A DNA stretch of 45,273 nt from NCBI GenBank assembly GCA_005778355.1, contig SXON01000109.1, positions 1 to 45,273 of the forward strand, given 5' to 3'. A program made the translations under genes and the position numbers. This document shows, piece after piece, positions 16,538 through 25,313 of the stretch; positions within the stretch are counted from its first letter, which is position 1, and each line of letters opens with the position of its first letter. The notes under the pieces were generated by a model that was not told the origin of the DNA, made no database searches, and saw only the letters and a list, made by a program, of their open reading frames with translations. Origin of the DNA: Pseudomonadota bacterium. Its GTDB lineage: Bacteria > Myxococcota_A > UBA796 > SXON01.

Positions 16538-18466
16538 CTAGATCGTCTTGACGCCGCGGGGCGGCTTGTTCTGCGGCCAGCGCGTCGTGGCACATGCGGT
16601 GGCACCGCTGAAGCTCACGCCCTGCAGGTCGGCGCCCGTGAGGTCCGCGCCGCACAACTTGGCGCGGCTGAGGTTGGCCCCGCGCAGGTTCGCGCTATGC
16701 AGTCTCGCGCCGTGCAGGTCGCTGCCGGAGAGGTTGGTGCGAGACAGGTTGGCGCCGTCGAGATCGACCTCGCGCAGGGAGGCGTTGGACAGGTCGGCCT
16801 CGGCAAGATTGCTGCTCTCGAAGCGCACACCGTCGAAGGACGCGCGCGGCGCGTGGAGGCGTCGCATGTCGCGTCGTTCCAGATCAAGTCCGGCGGGGAG
16901 TTTCGCGCCCGCTGCGTCGCCCCCGGGCATCATCAGTCGCAGTCCCAGGTCGCCTGCGGAAACGTGGGCCGGCAGCCGCGTGTTCTGGTCGCCGGCGCAG
17001 CGTGACATGCGGGCCCCGGAAAGATTCGCACCGGTGAGGTCGGCGCCGAAAAGCAGGCACTCTTCCCAGTGGGCGGAGGCCAGGCTTGCTCGCGACAGGT
17101 TCGCGCCCCGCAGGTCGACGCCGGTCCACTGGGTGCCCGAGAGGTCTGCGTCTACCAGTTGTGCGCCAATCCAACTCGCGCCGCTCGCCCTGCTGCCCGC
17201 GAGATTGGCGCCGACCAGGTTCGCCTTGCGCGCCTGCGTGCCCGACAGGTCTGCCCCCGAGAGGTTGCAGCGGTCGCAGGCGAGCTCGTCAAGCTTGGCC
17301 CCGGTCAACGTCGCGCCATCAAGGCGTGCCCCGGGCACGTTCGCCTGGCTGAGGTTCGCGTCACGAAGCGAGCAGGCGTTGAGATCCAACTCGGCGATTC
17401 GCGCGTGTGACAGATCGATCCCGTCGAGCTCGGCACCGGGCACGCTCAGCCTCTCCACGCGAAGAAAGGTAGCCTTGGCGCCGGGGCCCACCGCGCCGGC
17501 GGGAGGGTTGCCGTTGAGCCAGCGGGTGTCGCCGGAGTAGAGCGCGCCGGCGAAGCTCGCCCCGGTGGGATCGGCGGTCACGTCGGCGCCGCGCAGGTCG
17601 GCGCCCCTGAGGTCCGCGCCTTCGAGCAACGCGCCCACCAGGCTGGCCTCGCGGAGGTCGGCCCCGGCGAGGTCGGCGCGTCGAAGATCGGACGCGGAAA
17701 GGCGGGCGCCGGCGAGCGACCGTCCAGCGAGCGAGGCCCCGACGAGCCGCGCCTCCCGGAGGTCGACCTTGGCGTAGTCGATATCGGGAAAGTCGACGCC
17801 GGCGAAGTCGCCCTTGCGCAGCACCCCCGCGCGGGCTGCCTGAGCCGGATCGGCGCGGAACGCGGCCATGCGCGCGAGGCTGCCGGAGTCGGCGAGGAGC
17901 ACGGCAAGCACCCCGAGCACCGCACCCGCCGCGAGGCCCATCGACGCCCGCGACGTCCGACGGGCCCTCGTGTGGGCGCTCCGGGCCGCGAGGGCCGCGA
18001 GGGCGTGCTCGTGGCCGCGTTGCAGGTGCTCGGCCTCGGTCATGGGCCGCCGCCGCGCGTCCTCGCCGAGGTCGGGGGCGGGCAGGCGCGGAGGCTGGTA
18101 GTCCTTGGTGAAGGCGTCGGTGCAGGTGACCCGGACGCGTTCCTCGATCTTGGCCCGGGTGCCCGCGTCGGCGGCCCACTGCCCCATGTGGAGGTACCCA
18201 CCGGCGTGGAAACACGGGACCTGCTCCGCCAGGAGCGCCACGTCGAGGTCGACGCCGACGCCCTTTCGCAGGTCGATGCGAGCGCGTATGGTGCGGTCGA
18301 CGGGGAGCCACTCGGGGCACCAGAAGAGCACGATGCTCTTGTCCATCCACCAGGTGTCGCCGTGATTGAGCCCGAACTCGCCCATCACCTGCATCGGGAA
18401 AGGCGCCGCCATCCTTGGCAGCGCCGCGATGGCCGCGGCCCGGTCTGCCTGCACCTTCACGCTCAT
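16538..18466 (-). CDS. Membrane-anchored pentapeptide-repeat protein A
   Basis: A 642-residue protein. Residues 1-115 form a compact domain (FPMQVMGEFGLNHGDTWWMD, RARIDLRKGVGVDLDVALL) that is PilZ-like in strand pattern; that is a weak inference. A charged stretch and one membrane helix (about 175-193) follow. From about residue 215 to the end are A(D/N)LxG-type pentapeptide repeats, which form a four-sided beta-helix. The repeats are broken by two Gly/Pro-containing inserts (around DTRWLNGNPPAG and RLPAHVSAGDLGLRLMMPGG). Basic residues before the helix put the repeats in the periplasm by the positive-inside rule. The start overlaps the paralogous upstream gene by ATGA. Confidence 0.85.
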   Translation of the reverse strand: MSVKVQADRAAAIAALPRMAAPFPMQVMGEFGLNHGDTWWMDKSIVLFWCPEWLPVDRTIRARIDLRKGVGVDLDVALLAEQVPCFHAGGYLHMGQWAADAGTRAKIEERVRVTCTDAFTKDYQPPRLPAPDLGEDARRRPMTEAEHLQRGHEHALAALAARSAHTRARRTSRASMGLAAGAVLGVLAVLLADSGSLARMAAFRADPAQAARAGVLRKGDFAGVDFPDIDYAKVDLREARLVGASLAGRSLAGARLSASDLRRADLAGADLREASLVGALLEGADLRGADLRGADVTADPTGASFAGALYSGDTRWLNGNPPAGAVGPGAKATFLRVERLSVPGAELDGIDLSHARIAELDLNACSLRDANLSQANVPGARLDGATLTGAKLDELACDRCNLSGADLSGTQARKANLVGANLAGSRASGASWIGAQLVDADLSGTQWTGVDLRGANLSRASLASAHWEECLLFGADLTGANLSGARMSRCAGDQNTRLPAHVSAGDLGLRLMMPGGDAAGAKLPAGLDLERRDMRRLHAPRASFDGVRFESSNLAEADLSNASLREVDLDGANLSRTNLSGSDLHGARLHSANLRGANLSRAKLCGADLTGADLQGVSFSGATACATTRWPQNKPPRGVKTI

Positions 18467-20448
18467 GGCACGGCCTGGATGCCGACCGGTGCCCGCCCGC
18501 CCGGCCAGCGGGTGGCCGCGTTTGCACGCGCACCGGTAAACTTGGCGCCGGCTAGGCGGGCGGCCGAGAGATCGGCGCCCGCCAGGTTGGCGCCGGAGAG
18601 GTTGGCTCCCGACAGGTTGGCGCTCACCAGTCGCGCGTCGACCAGGTTGGCGCTCTGTAGTTGGGTGCGGTCGAGCGACGCACCGCTCAGGTCGGCTCGC
18701 TGGAGGTCCGCGCCGTTGAGGTTGGCCGCGCTCAGGTTGACGCCGCGCATCGCGGCCGCTGGGGCACGCAGGCCCAGGAGCGTGGCGCCTGCGAGGTCCT
18801 GGTCGACAAGATCGCTGTTTTCAGGCAAGACCAGCGAGGGGAGCGCTGCCCCGGGCCCGAGCACACGGAGGCCGAGGGCCGCGCGATGGGCGCCCTCGGG
18901 CAGCTTGGTCCGCGTGTCGACGACGGCCCCGGCAAGCCGCGCGCCGTCGAGCCGCGCCCCGGTAAGGTCGGCGCCGAGCAGGAGTGCATCCAGGAGACCC
19001 GCCGCGCGGAGGTCCGCGCCGACGAGCCTCGCGCCGCGGAGGTCGGCCTGGGAGAGATCGGCGCTTCCCAGCGCTGAACCCGTGAGGTTGACCCCGGCGG
19101 CCCGGGCGCGCGCCAGCCTCGCGCCGGTCAGGCTCGCCCCCGCGAGGTCGGCAGCGTCGAGTTGAGCGTCGCTCAGGTTCGCCCCGTCTAGATGGGCCTC
19201 GCGTAGCGTGGCCCGGCGCAGGTCAGCCCGAGTCAAGCTGGCCTCGCGGAAGTTGACGCCCACGAGCAGGGCGCCCCCCAGGCGGGCAGCGTCCAAACGC
19301 GCGCCCTTGAGGCTCACCCGGTGAAGCTCGGCACCCTCGAAGTTCGCGCCCGTGAGGTCCCAACCGTCGGCCACCACGTCCTCCACCGAGGCGCCGGCCG
19401 CCCGGGCGGAGGGGCCGAAGGCGCCGAAGGCGGGCTCGGGGGAGGGCCACGAGGTGGTGCCGTCGAAGAGGGCACCCCGGAGGTCGGCGGCGGCAAGGTC
19501 GGCGCGGATCGCGGCGCCCCGGAGGTCTGCGCCCGCGAAACGGGCACCGGCGAGCGCGCTGTTCACGATCACGCTGTCGGTGAGCTTGGCCTCCCGCAAG
19601 TCGGCTCGACGCAGGTCGGCCCCGGTGAAGTCGGCGTGGTCGAGCGACGCGCCCCGAAACGACGCGCCAACCAGGCGCGACTCCCGGAACTTCACGAGAT
19701 CGATCTTGGCGCCGCTGAAGTCCTCGCCGGCGAGCGTCGCGCCCTCGAGCACGCCGAGCTCGATGGCGCGGGCGGGGTCCACGCGCCACAAGAGCACGCG
19801 GAGCAGGCGGAAGTCGTCGCCGAGCAGGCCGAGAACGGCGCCGAGTAGGAGTCCGGACAGCCCTGCGCCGAGCGTGAAGGCTCGATTGCGTCGCACCACC
19901 GAGGCGTGCCGCGACGTGCTCTCGGCAAGCTCGCCCGAGTGACGCCCGCGGAGCGCGGCCAGCGCCTCGCGTTCAATCTCCTTCTTCTTCGCTTCTGTGG
20001 CTGCGAGTTGTCGCTCGTTGGTGGATCGCGGATGGGCGTAGTCGATGCCGAAGACAATGGCGTTCGTCGACCGCATGAACGCCTCGAGCCGGGCCAGGGT
20101 CTCGTCGTCCTTGGGCATCCAGCGGGCCACCTGGAGCACGCCCCCCGCCGTCGACCACGGGTCTTCCACCTGCAGCACGCGGAGGGTCACGTCGGCGAAA
20201 TCGGTGGTCGAAAGCGCGATGCGCGCGGGGATCTCCCCCGCCTCCGCCACCCGCCCCGGCGTGAGGAGCAAGAGCTCGAAGGTGTCGATCCAGCGCACCT
20301 GTCCCACCACCTTGCCCACCGGGGTCTTCAACCCGATCGCCAGCGGTCGCGGGAGCCTCGGTAGGTCTGCCGGGCTCGCGTGTCTCGCGACGCGCCGCCT
20401 CGTTTGCCTGCGGTCCTGATCGCGATTGGGCATGCCTACCGACAGCAT
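18463..20448 (-). CDS. Membrane-anchored pentapeptide-repeat protein B (paralogue of A)
   Basis: About 661 residues from the ATG at 20448; a TTG at 20490 and an ATG at 20433 are alternatives. It shares its layout with protein A. The N-terminal domain (VGKVVGQVRWIDTFELLLLTPG, ending RLEAFMRSTN) is PilZ-like by pattern. A charged helix (AATEAKKKEIEREALAALRG), one membrane segment (AGLSGLLLGAVLGLLGDDF) and a long run of pentapeptide repeats follow. It has equivalent inserts and a matching end (AATRWPGGRAP against TTRWPQNKPP in A). The two genes therefore arose by tandem duplication and kept the architecture. Function unknown; topology predicts a cytoplasmic sensor-like head and a periplasmic beta-helix. 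Confidence 0.83.
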   Translation of the reverse strand: MLSVGMPNRDQDRRQTRRRVARHASPADLPRLPRPLAIGLKTPVGKVVGQVRWIDTFELLLLTPGRVAEAGEIPARIALSTTDFADVTLRVLQVEDPWSTAGGVLQVARWMPKDDETLARLEAFMRSTNAIVFGIDYAHPRSTNERQLAATEAKKKEIEREALAALRGRHSGELAESTSRHASVVRRNRAFTLGAGLSGLLLGAVLGLLGDDFRLLRVLLWRVDPARAIELGVLEGATLAGEDFSGAKIDLVKFRESRLVGASFRGASLDHADFTGADLRRADLREAKLTDSVIVNSALAGARFAGADLRGAAIRADLAAADLRGALFDGTTSWPSPEPAFGAFGPSARAAGASVEDVVADGWDLTGANFEGAELHRVSLKGARLDAARLGGALLVGVNFREASLTRADLRRATLREAHLDGANLSDAQLDAADLAGASLTGARLARARAAGVNLTGSALGSADLSQADLRGARLVGADLRAAGLLDALLLGADLTGARLDGARLAGAVVDTRTKLPEGAHRAALGLRVLGPGAALPSLVLPENSDLVDQDLAGATLLGLRAPAAAMRGVNLSAANLNGADLQRADLSGASLDRTQLQSANLVDARLVSANLSGANLSGANLAGADLSAARLAGAKFTGARANAATRWPGGRAPVGIQAVP

Positions 20449-20506
20449 CGCACGCCCGTCCTCGCGGGTGGTCGTCTCGCGACGCTGCAACGATTCACCT
20501 CCGGCG

Positions 20507-21652
20507 CTACGCCACCATCACCCTCGGCTTCCCGCGTGTCCGGAGGAGCTCCACCTCGTCTGCGGCATTCCACCACAGCATCGCGCGCGCGCCCTCGACC
20601 AGTTGCGGTCGCGACCCGAAGCAGTCGTGATTCTCGGTGTGCAGCGTGCGCACCACTCGTTTCATGTCGGCCTCGGAGGTGAGGTGACCCACGTGCACCA
20701 GCATGTAGGCCGCGTCGATCAAGGAGGCGGTGCCGAGGCGGTACCAGGGATCCTGCACCGAGTCGTGGCCGATCCCGACGCTTGCGCCCATCGCCCAGAG
20801 CTGGTCGACCCGAGCGAGGCCACGGCGTCGCGGGTAGCCGTCGTAGCGCCCCTGGAGCACCACGTTGTCGAGCGGATTGCAGACCACCTGCACCCCCGAG
20901 CTCGCGACGAGCTCCATGACCTTTGCCGCGTACGGCTCGGGGTAGGAGTGCATCGCGGTGCAATGCCCGGCCACCACGTGGGGAACGGTACCCCTCAGTG
21001 TCTCGGCGCAGGCCACCTCGAGGTTGCGCGAGCCCGGGTCGTCGGTCTCGTCGCAGTGGAGGTCCACGCGGGCGCCGTGCTTCTCGGCGAGGCGGAAGGC
21101 CATTCGCACGCTCTCCCACCCCTCCTCGGTCGTCCGCTCAAAGTGGGGAATCGCCCCCACGGCGTCGCAACCCATGGCGACGGCACGTTCCCATGCCTCG
21201 CGACGACCGGGCGCTCGGAGGATGCCCTCCTGCGGGAAGGCCACCACCTGGAGGTTCTCGTCGCGCATGGAAAGCAGCGCGTCGACCGCGAGCAGCGAGC
21301 CCGTGTCCACGTGGGTCCGCACCCGCAAACATCCGTGCTCCCGGTACATCGCGAGCGTGGCCCGGGCCCGGTCGATCACGTCCTGGCGGGTGAGCCCCTC
21401 CCGCAGGCGCGCCCAGTTGGCGATGCCTTCGCGCAGCGTGCCGGAGCAGTTGGGCGCCCGCGCTCCGAGCAGGGCGGCGTCGAGATGTACGTGCGGCTCA
21501 GCCAGCGGGGGGGTCAGCAGGCCGCCCACGACGATTTCGTCGCCCGCGAGCGTGTGGGCCGGACCCACCGCCGCGACACCACGGGCGTCGTCCCACAGCA
21601 CGTCGATCTGCGCGTCGAGGCAGCGCGCGTCGCGGAACAGGGTGGTGCTCAT
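20507..21652 (-). CDS. codA: Cytosine deaminase (CodA-type amidohydrolase)
   Basis: Deaminates cytosine to uracil. The 381-residue sequence follows E. coli CodA closely in motif order. PHVHLDA carries metal ligands His54 and His56. Next come SGTLREGIANWA, RTHVD and VVAFPQEGIL, the last with the substrate-contacting Gln. VDLHCDETDD carries His199 and Glu202, and AGHCTAMHSY carries His230. GIGHDSVQDPWYRLGTA carries Asp297. It is about 45 residues shorter than E. coli CodA, mostly at the C-terminal beta-sandwich. It is divergent from the dihydropyrimidine dehydrogenase gene, fitting a pyrimidine salvage or degradation module. The gene for pentapeptide protein B follows on the same strand. Confidence 0.88.
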   Translation of the reverse strand: MSTTLFRDARCLDAQIDVLWDDARGVAAVGPAHTLAGDEIVVGGLLTPPLAEPHVHLDAALLGARAPNCSGTLREGIANWARLREGLTRQDVIDRARATLAMYREHGCLRVRTHVDTGSLLAVDALLSMRDENLQVVAFPQEGILRAPGRREAWERAVAMGCDAVGAIPHFERTTEEGWESVRMAFRLAEKHGARVDLHCDETDDPGSRNLEVACAETLRGTVPHVVAGHCTAMHSYPEPYAAKVMELVASSGVQVVCNPLDNVVLQGRYDGYPRRRGLARVDQLWAMGASVGIGHDSVQDPWYRLGTASLIDAAYMLVHVGHLTSEADMKRVVRTLHTENHDCFGSRPQLVEGARAMLWWNAADEVELLRTRGKPRVMVA

Positions 21653-21729
21653 CGTGCCGCCGCCTGTAACGCCGGCCCCTGTCTGCCCGCGCGCACCGTG
21701 GTACTTTCGCGGTTCCTCCCGGAGTCGCC

Positions 21730-22857
21730 TTGTCGTCCGTGCTCACCGACGGTTCCCTTGCCATCACCGTGGATGGCGTGCGCTTCGTGAACCCCTTCGT
21801 GATCGGCAGCGGCCCGCCGTCCACCAACGCCACCGTCATCAACAAGGCCTTCGCGGCCGGCTGGGGCGGTGTCGTCGCCAAGACCACCTCGCTCACCGAC
21901 ACCGTCGTGGTCAACGTGCAGCCCCGCTACGGGAAGCTCCAGAGCCCCTCGGGCGACGCGATCGGCTTCCAGAACATTGAGCTCATTAGCGATCGGCCCT
22001 TCGAAGACTGGGAGGTCGACTTCCGCAAGGTGAAGGACAGCTACCCCGACCGCGTGCTCGTGGGCTCGATCATGGAGCGTTACGACAAGGGCCGCTGGCA
22101 GGAGCTGGCGTCTCGCTGTTTCGCTTCGGGTTGCGACGCCCTCGAGCTCAACTTCTCCTGTCCGCACGGCCACCCCGAGACGGGCATGGGCGCCGCCATG
22201 GGACAAAACCCGGCGATGGTCGAGGAAGTCACCAGCTGGGTGGTGGCGGTGGCCAGCGGGCGACCCGTGTGGTCCAAGATGACCCCCAATATTACCGACA
22301 TTCGGGTGCCGGCGCGTGCGGCGAAGAGGGGCGGCGCCACGGGCGTTTCTGCCATCAACACCATCCTTTCCACCATTGGTATCAACCTCAAGAACCTGCG
22401 TCCCACGCCCACAGTGGAGGGCCATAGCACCTTCGGCGGCTACAGTTACCGCGCGGTGAAGCCCATCGCGCTCCGCATGGTCGGCGAGATCGCCATGGAC
22501 ATGCCGGGCTTCAGCATCAGCGGCATCGGTGGCGTGTGTACCGGGGCCGACGCATTCGAGTTCATCCTGATGGGCGCCAACACCGTGCAGAGCTGCACGG
22601 GGCCGATGTTGCAGGGTTTTGAGATGGTGAGCGAGCTGGGCGAGGGCGTGGCTGGTTTGCTGGCCCAACACAACTTCGCCAACGTCCAGGCCGCGGTTGG
22701 GCACTCGCTCCAGTACTTCAGCACCCACCATCACCTCGTGGAGCTGCAAGCCGCGAAGAAGGCGGCGAAGGCCGAGGCCCTCGCCAACCGCGACACCGAG
22801 TGGGGCAAGAAGGACTTCGTGGCCGAGGCCGGACAGCTGGTCTCCAGCAAGGAGTAG
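21730..22857 (+). CDS. preA: Dihydropyrimidine dehydrogenase, plant PYD1 / PreA-like catalytic subunit without ferredoxin domain
   Basis: Reduces uracil or thymine to the 5,6-dihydro form, the first step of reductive pyrimidine breakdown. The 375-residue FMN-binding TIM barrel is of the dihydroorotate-dehydrogenase type (NPFVIGSGPPSTNATVINKA, VVAKTTSLTDT). The catalytic Cys144 is in LELNFSCPHGHPETGMG. Bacterial PreA usually ends in a Cys-rich 2x[4Fe-4S] segment. Here the end is instead HSLQYFSTHHHLVE followed by a charged helix and DFVAEAGQLVSS, like the end of the plant enzyme PYD1. The TTG start (21730) has a GGAG 7 bases upstream. The electron donor is not obvious. Confidence 0.88.
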   Translation: MSSVLTDGSLAITVDGVRFVNPFVIGSGPPSTNATVINKAFAAGWGGVVAKTTSLTDTVVVNVQPRYGKLQSPSGDAIGFQNIELISDRPFEDWEVDFRKVKDSYPDRVLVGSIMERYDKGRWQELASRCFASGCDALELNFSCPHGHPETGMGAAMGQNPAMVEEVTSWVVAVASGRPVWSKMTPNITDIRVPARAAKRGGATGVSAINTILSTIGINLKNLRPTPTVEGHSTFGGYSYRAVKPIALRMVGEIAMDMPGFSISGIGGVCTGADAFEFILMGANTVQSCTGPMLQGFEMVSELGEGVAGLLAQHNFANVQAAVGHSLQYFSTHHHLVELQAAKKAAKAEALANRDTEWGKKDFVAEAGQLVSSKE

Positions 22858-22895
22858 CCGACTTCTGGTAGTCTTCGCGGCCACCGGAGTCCGTG

Positions 22896-24452
22896 ATGCA
22901 CGATCCCAACCTCGAGAGAGAGGCGCTCGCCGAGCTGGGCGAAGACCTCGCCCATAGCCCGCTGTTCAACGGCGACCTCGCGCCCGTCCCTCAGGGACGA
23001 CGTGACTGGACCACCTGGAACTTCGCCGCGCTCTGGATCAGCATGGCGCACTGCATCCCGACCTACATGCTCGCCGGCGGGCTCATCGCCAGCGGCATGA
23101 ACTGGTGGCAAGCACTTCTGACCATCGGGCTCGGCAACGTGATCGTGCTCGTTCCCATCCTGCTCAACGCGCACCCAGGCACCAAGTACGGCATCCCCTT
23201 CCCGGTGCTCGCCCGCGCCAGCTTCGGCACCACCGGTGCGAACGTGCCGGCGGTGCTGCGCGCCATCGTGGCCTGTGGTTGGTTTGGTATCCAGACCTGG
23301 ATTGGCGGGGAGGCCTGTCGCATCTTCCTCGAGGCGCTGTGGCCCGGCTACGCGGCAATCGGCGGAGGCTGGGCGCTGCTCGGCCTCACGCTGCCCTCGG
23401 CGATCACCTTCCTCTTCTTCTGGTCGATCAATATCTTCATCATCTTCAAGGGAATGAACGCGGTCCGCGTGTTCGAGAACTGGGCAGCGCCGATCGTGCT
23501 GGTGATGGCGGTGGCCCTGCTCGGCTGGGCGGTCAGCGAAGCCGGCGGCCTCGGGCCCATGATGACGCAACCCTCGAAGTTCGAGAGTTTCGGCGACTTC
23601 TGGAAGGTATTCGTGCCCTCGTTGACGGCGATGATCGGCTTCTGGGCCACGCTGTCTTTGAACATCCCCGACTTCACCCGCTTCGGCAAGGGACAGAAGG
23701 AGCAGATGCTGGGGCAAACGCTGGGGTTGCCCACCACCATGATCTTCTTCTCGATGCTCGGGGTGATGATCACGTCGGCCTCTCAGGCCATCCTGACGCA
23801 GGCCCCCCTCGAGGAGCTGTGGAAACCCGAGTTCATCCTCCAGCAGTTGACGAGTCCCATCCCGCCCGCGGGCCACGCCCAGCCGCTGATCCTCTCGGCG
23901 GCCACTCGCGCCATCGTCGCGATCACGGCGTTGCTCGGCATTGGTATCGCCACGATCAGCGTCAACATCGCCGCCAACGTGGTGTCGCCTGCCAACGACT
24001 TCGCCAACCTCGCGCCCAAGCACATCAGCTTCAAGACGGGGGGGCTCATCACCGGCATCCTCGGCATCGCGATGCTGCCGTGGAAGTTGCTCGCCTCGGC
24101 CGGGGCCTACATCTTCACCTGGCTCATCGGCTACTCGGCGCTCCTCGGCCCTATCGCGGGGATCATGGTGGCCGACTACTGGCTCCACCGGAAGCAGGGT
24201 CTCGACGTGCGGGAGCTCTACCGGGTGGATGGCCGCTACAAGGGCACCAACTGGGTGGCCATCCGCGCGCTGGTGCTCGGCGTGATGCCCAACGTCCCGG
24301 GCTTCCTCAAGGCCGCGGGCCTCCGCGAAGGGCCGCCCGACTTCTTCGACGAGCTCTACGTCTACGCCTGGTTCGTGGGTTTCGGCGTGGCCTTCGTCGA
24401 TTACATGGCCGGCACCGAGTGGGAGCGGCGGATGGGCAAGCCGGGGGTGTAG
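22896..24452 (+). CDS. NCS1-family nucleobase/hydantoin/allantoin transporter
   Basis: A cytoplasmic-membrane symporter of 518 residues with about 12 helices. NCS1 features include LFNGDLAPVPQGRRDWTTWNF at the start, NAHPGTKYGIPFPVLARASFG, and GWFGIQTWIGGEACR, where Mhp1-type carriers place the substrate-stacking Trp. SLNIPDFTRFGKGQKEQ and IAANVVSPANDFANLAP also match. The latter motifs are those of the PucI/Mhp1/uracil branch more than of E. coli CodB. It follows the dehydrogenase gene by 38 bases with GGAG before the ATG, so uracil, cytosine or dihydropyrimidine uptake is likely. Confidence 0.92.
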   Translation: MHDPNLEREALAELGEDLAHSPLFNGDLAPVPQGRRDWTTWNFAALWISMAHCIPTYMLAGGLIASGMNWWQALLTIGLGNVIVLVPILLNAHPGTKYGIPFPVLARASFGTTGANVPAVLRAIVACGWFGIQTWIGGEACRIFLEALWPGYAAIGGGWALLGLTLPSAITFLFFWSINIFIIFKGMNAVRVFENWAAPIVLVMAVALLGWAVSEAGGLGPMMTQPSKFESFGDFWKVFVPSLTAMIGFWATLSLNIPDFTRFGKGQKEQMLGQTLGLPTTMIFFSMLGVMITSASQAILTQAPLEELWKPEFILQQLTSPIPPAGHAQPLILSAATRAIVAITALLGIGIATISVNIAANVVSPANDFANLAPKHISFKTGGLITGILGIAMLPWKLLASAGAYIFTWLIGYSALLGPIAGIMVADYWLHRKQGLDVRELYRVDGRYKGTNWVAIRALVLGVMPNVPGFLKAAGLREGPPDFFDELYVYAWFVGFGVAFVDYMAGTEWERRMGKPGV

Positions 24453-24455
24453 GGG

Positions 24456-25280
24456 TCAGTCGTCGAGAAGACCGTGACCGTGGGTGGCCGTGGCGGCGCG
24501 GGTGATCCAGCCGCGAAGCCGCCCTACGTCTGCCTCTGCGGCGATGCGCTGGGTCATCTCGGTGGTGGCCACGAGCTTTCGCGCGGCGAGCACCGCGAGC
24601 AGCGTGGCCCGCAGTCCCTCGCGCCCTTCCTCGCGCCCTTCCTCGCGCCCTTCCTCGCGCCCTTCCTCGCGCCCTTCCTCGCGCCCTTCTTGCCGGATGG
24701 CCTCCGGGTCGCGATAGCCGAAACGCTGGAGGAGGTTGCTCAGGGTGGCCCGGTCAGCGGCCTCGGCGTCCCAAAGGGCGTCCACCGGGACCGGGTTCGC
24801 GAGGAACTCAGGCGCTTCGAGGTGGCCTCCCGCACTCACGATGCGAACCGCCTCTCCAGGCGCGTACACCTCCACGCGTCGGGGTCCGACCAGCCGCACC
24901 ACCCACAGCACCTTGGTGCCGCGAGCAAGCAACTGGCCGATTTTTTCCTGCAAATCGGCCTCGTCCTGCCCCACGCCTGCGTACTCGATGGCGAAGCCGG
25001 GAACCCCTGGGATCCAGCCCGGGCCGCCAGTCTCGGGGATGATGGCGATATCGGGTGCGCGGACGTTGAGGTCGTCGGGCGCGAAGCCGGGATCGACGCC
25101 GGCTCGGCGCACCTTGGGGTCGGAGCGGATCACGCTCCCGCCGTCGAGGATCGCGCCTGCGCCGTCTCTCCCCGTGGGCGTGCACAGGCGCGGGTGGCCA
25201 TCAACCAGCTCGTAGTCGGAGCCGGGAGGAAGCTGGCTGGCCCGGAAGGGGCCCGGTGCGAAGAGTTTGTAGGTCGCCAT
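24456..25280 (-). CDS. Uma2-family (DUF820) PD-(D/E)XK nuclease-like protein with EGRE repeat
   Basis: A 274-residue protein. Residues about 1-190 follow the Uma2 pattern: SDYELVDGHPRL, VRAPDIAIIPE with the likely metal-binding Asp, and PGFAIEYAGVGQDEADLQEKIGQLLARG with Glu and Lys positions of the nuclease core. LWVVRLVGPRRVEVYAPG follows. A highly charged (EGRE)n stretch encoded by a 12-bp tandem repeat comes next, then a short helical C-terminus. Such EGRE tails are common in Uma2- and Rpn-type proteins and can change length by slippage. The ATG at 25280 is preferred over an upstream in-frame start. Function is unknown in the family. Confidence 0.83.
   Translation of the reverse strand: MATYKLFAPGPFRASQLPPGSDYELVDGHPRLCTPTGRDGAGAILDGGSVIRSDPKVRRAGVDPGFAPDDLNVRAPDIAIIPETGGPGWIPGVPGFAIEYAGVGQDEADLQEKIGQLLARGTKVLWVVRLVGPRRVEVYAPGEAVRIVSAGGHLEAPEFLANPVPVDALWDAEAADRATLSNLLQRFGYRDPEAIRQEGREEGREEGREEGREEGREEGREGLRATLLAVLAARKLVATTEMTQRIAAEADVGRLRGWITRAATATHGHGLLDD
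24619..24690. repeat. 12-bp tandem repeat, six units, coding (EGRE)n
   Basis: The unit TCGCGCCCTTCC (plus strand) occurs six times head to tail; only the last unit has a mismatch (T at its final base). It lies in frame within the Uma2-like gene and encodes alternating Glu-Gly-Arg-Glu. Confidence 0.95.
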
Positions 25281-25313
25281 GAGGCTAGTGTACCCCGAGA
25301 AGGGGCGCACAGT

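Noticed and set aside
17972-19165. A long plus-strand open frame over the pentapeptide-repeat genes
   Set aside because: Repeats of Ala-Pro-Ala-Arg-Ser type are the antisense reading of pentapeptide-repeat codons, not a separate gene.
22731-24188. A 485-codon minus-strand open frame opposite the NCS1 transporter gene
   Set aside because: Composition is Arg/Gly/His-rich and it covers a well-supported transporter; treated as a mirror frame.
24619-24690. CRISPR-like array
   Set aside because: Units are 12 bases, contiguous and without spacers, and they lie in frame within a coding gene.
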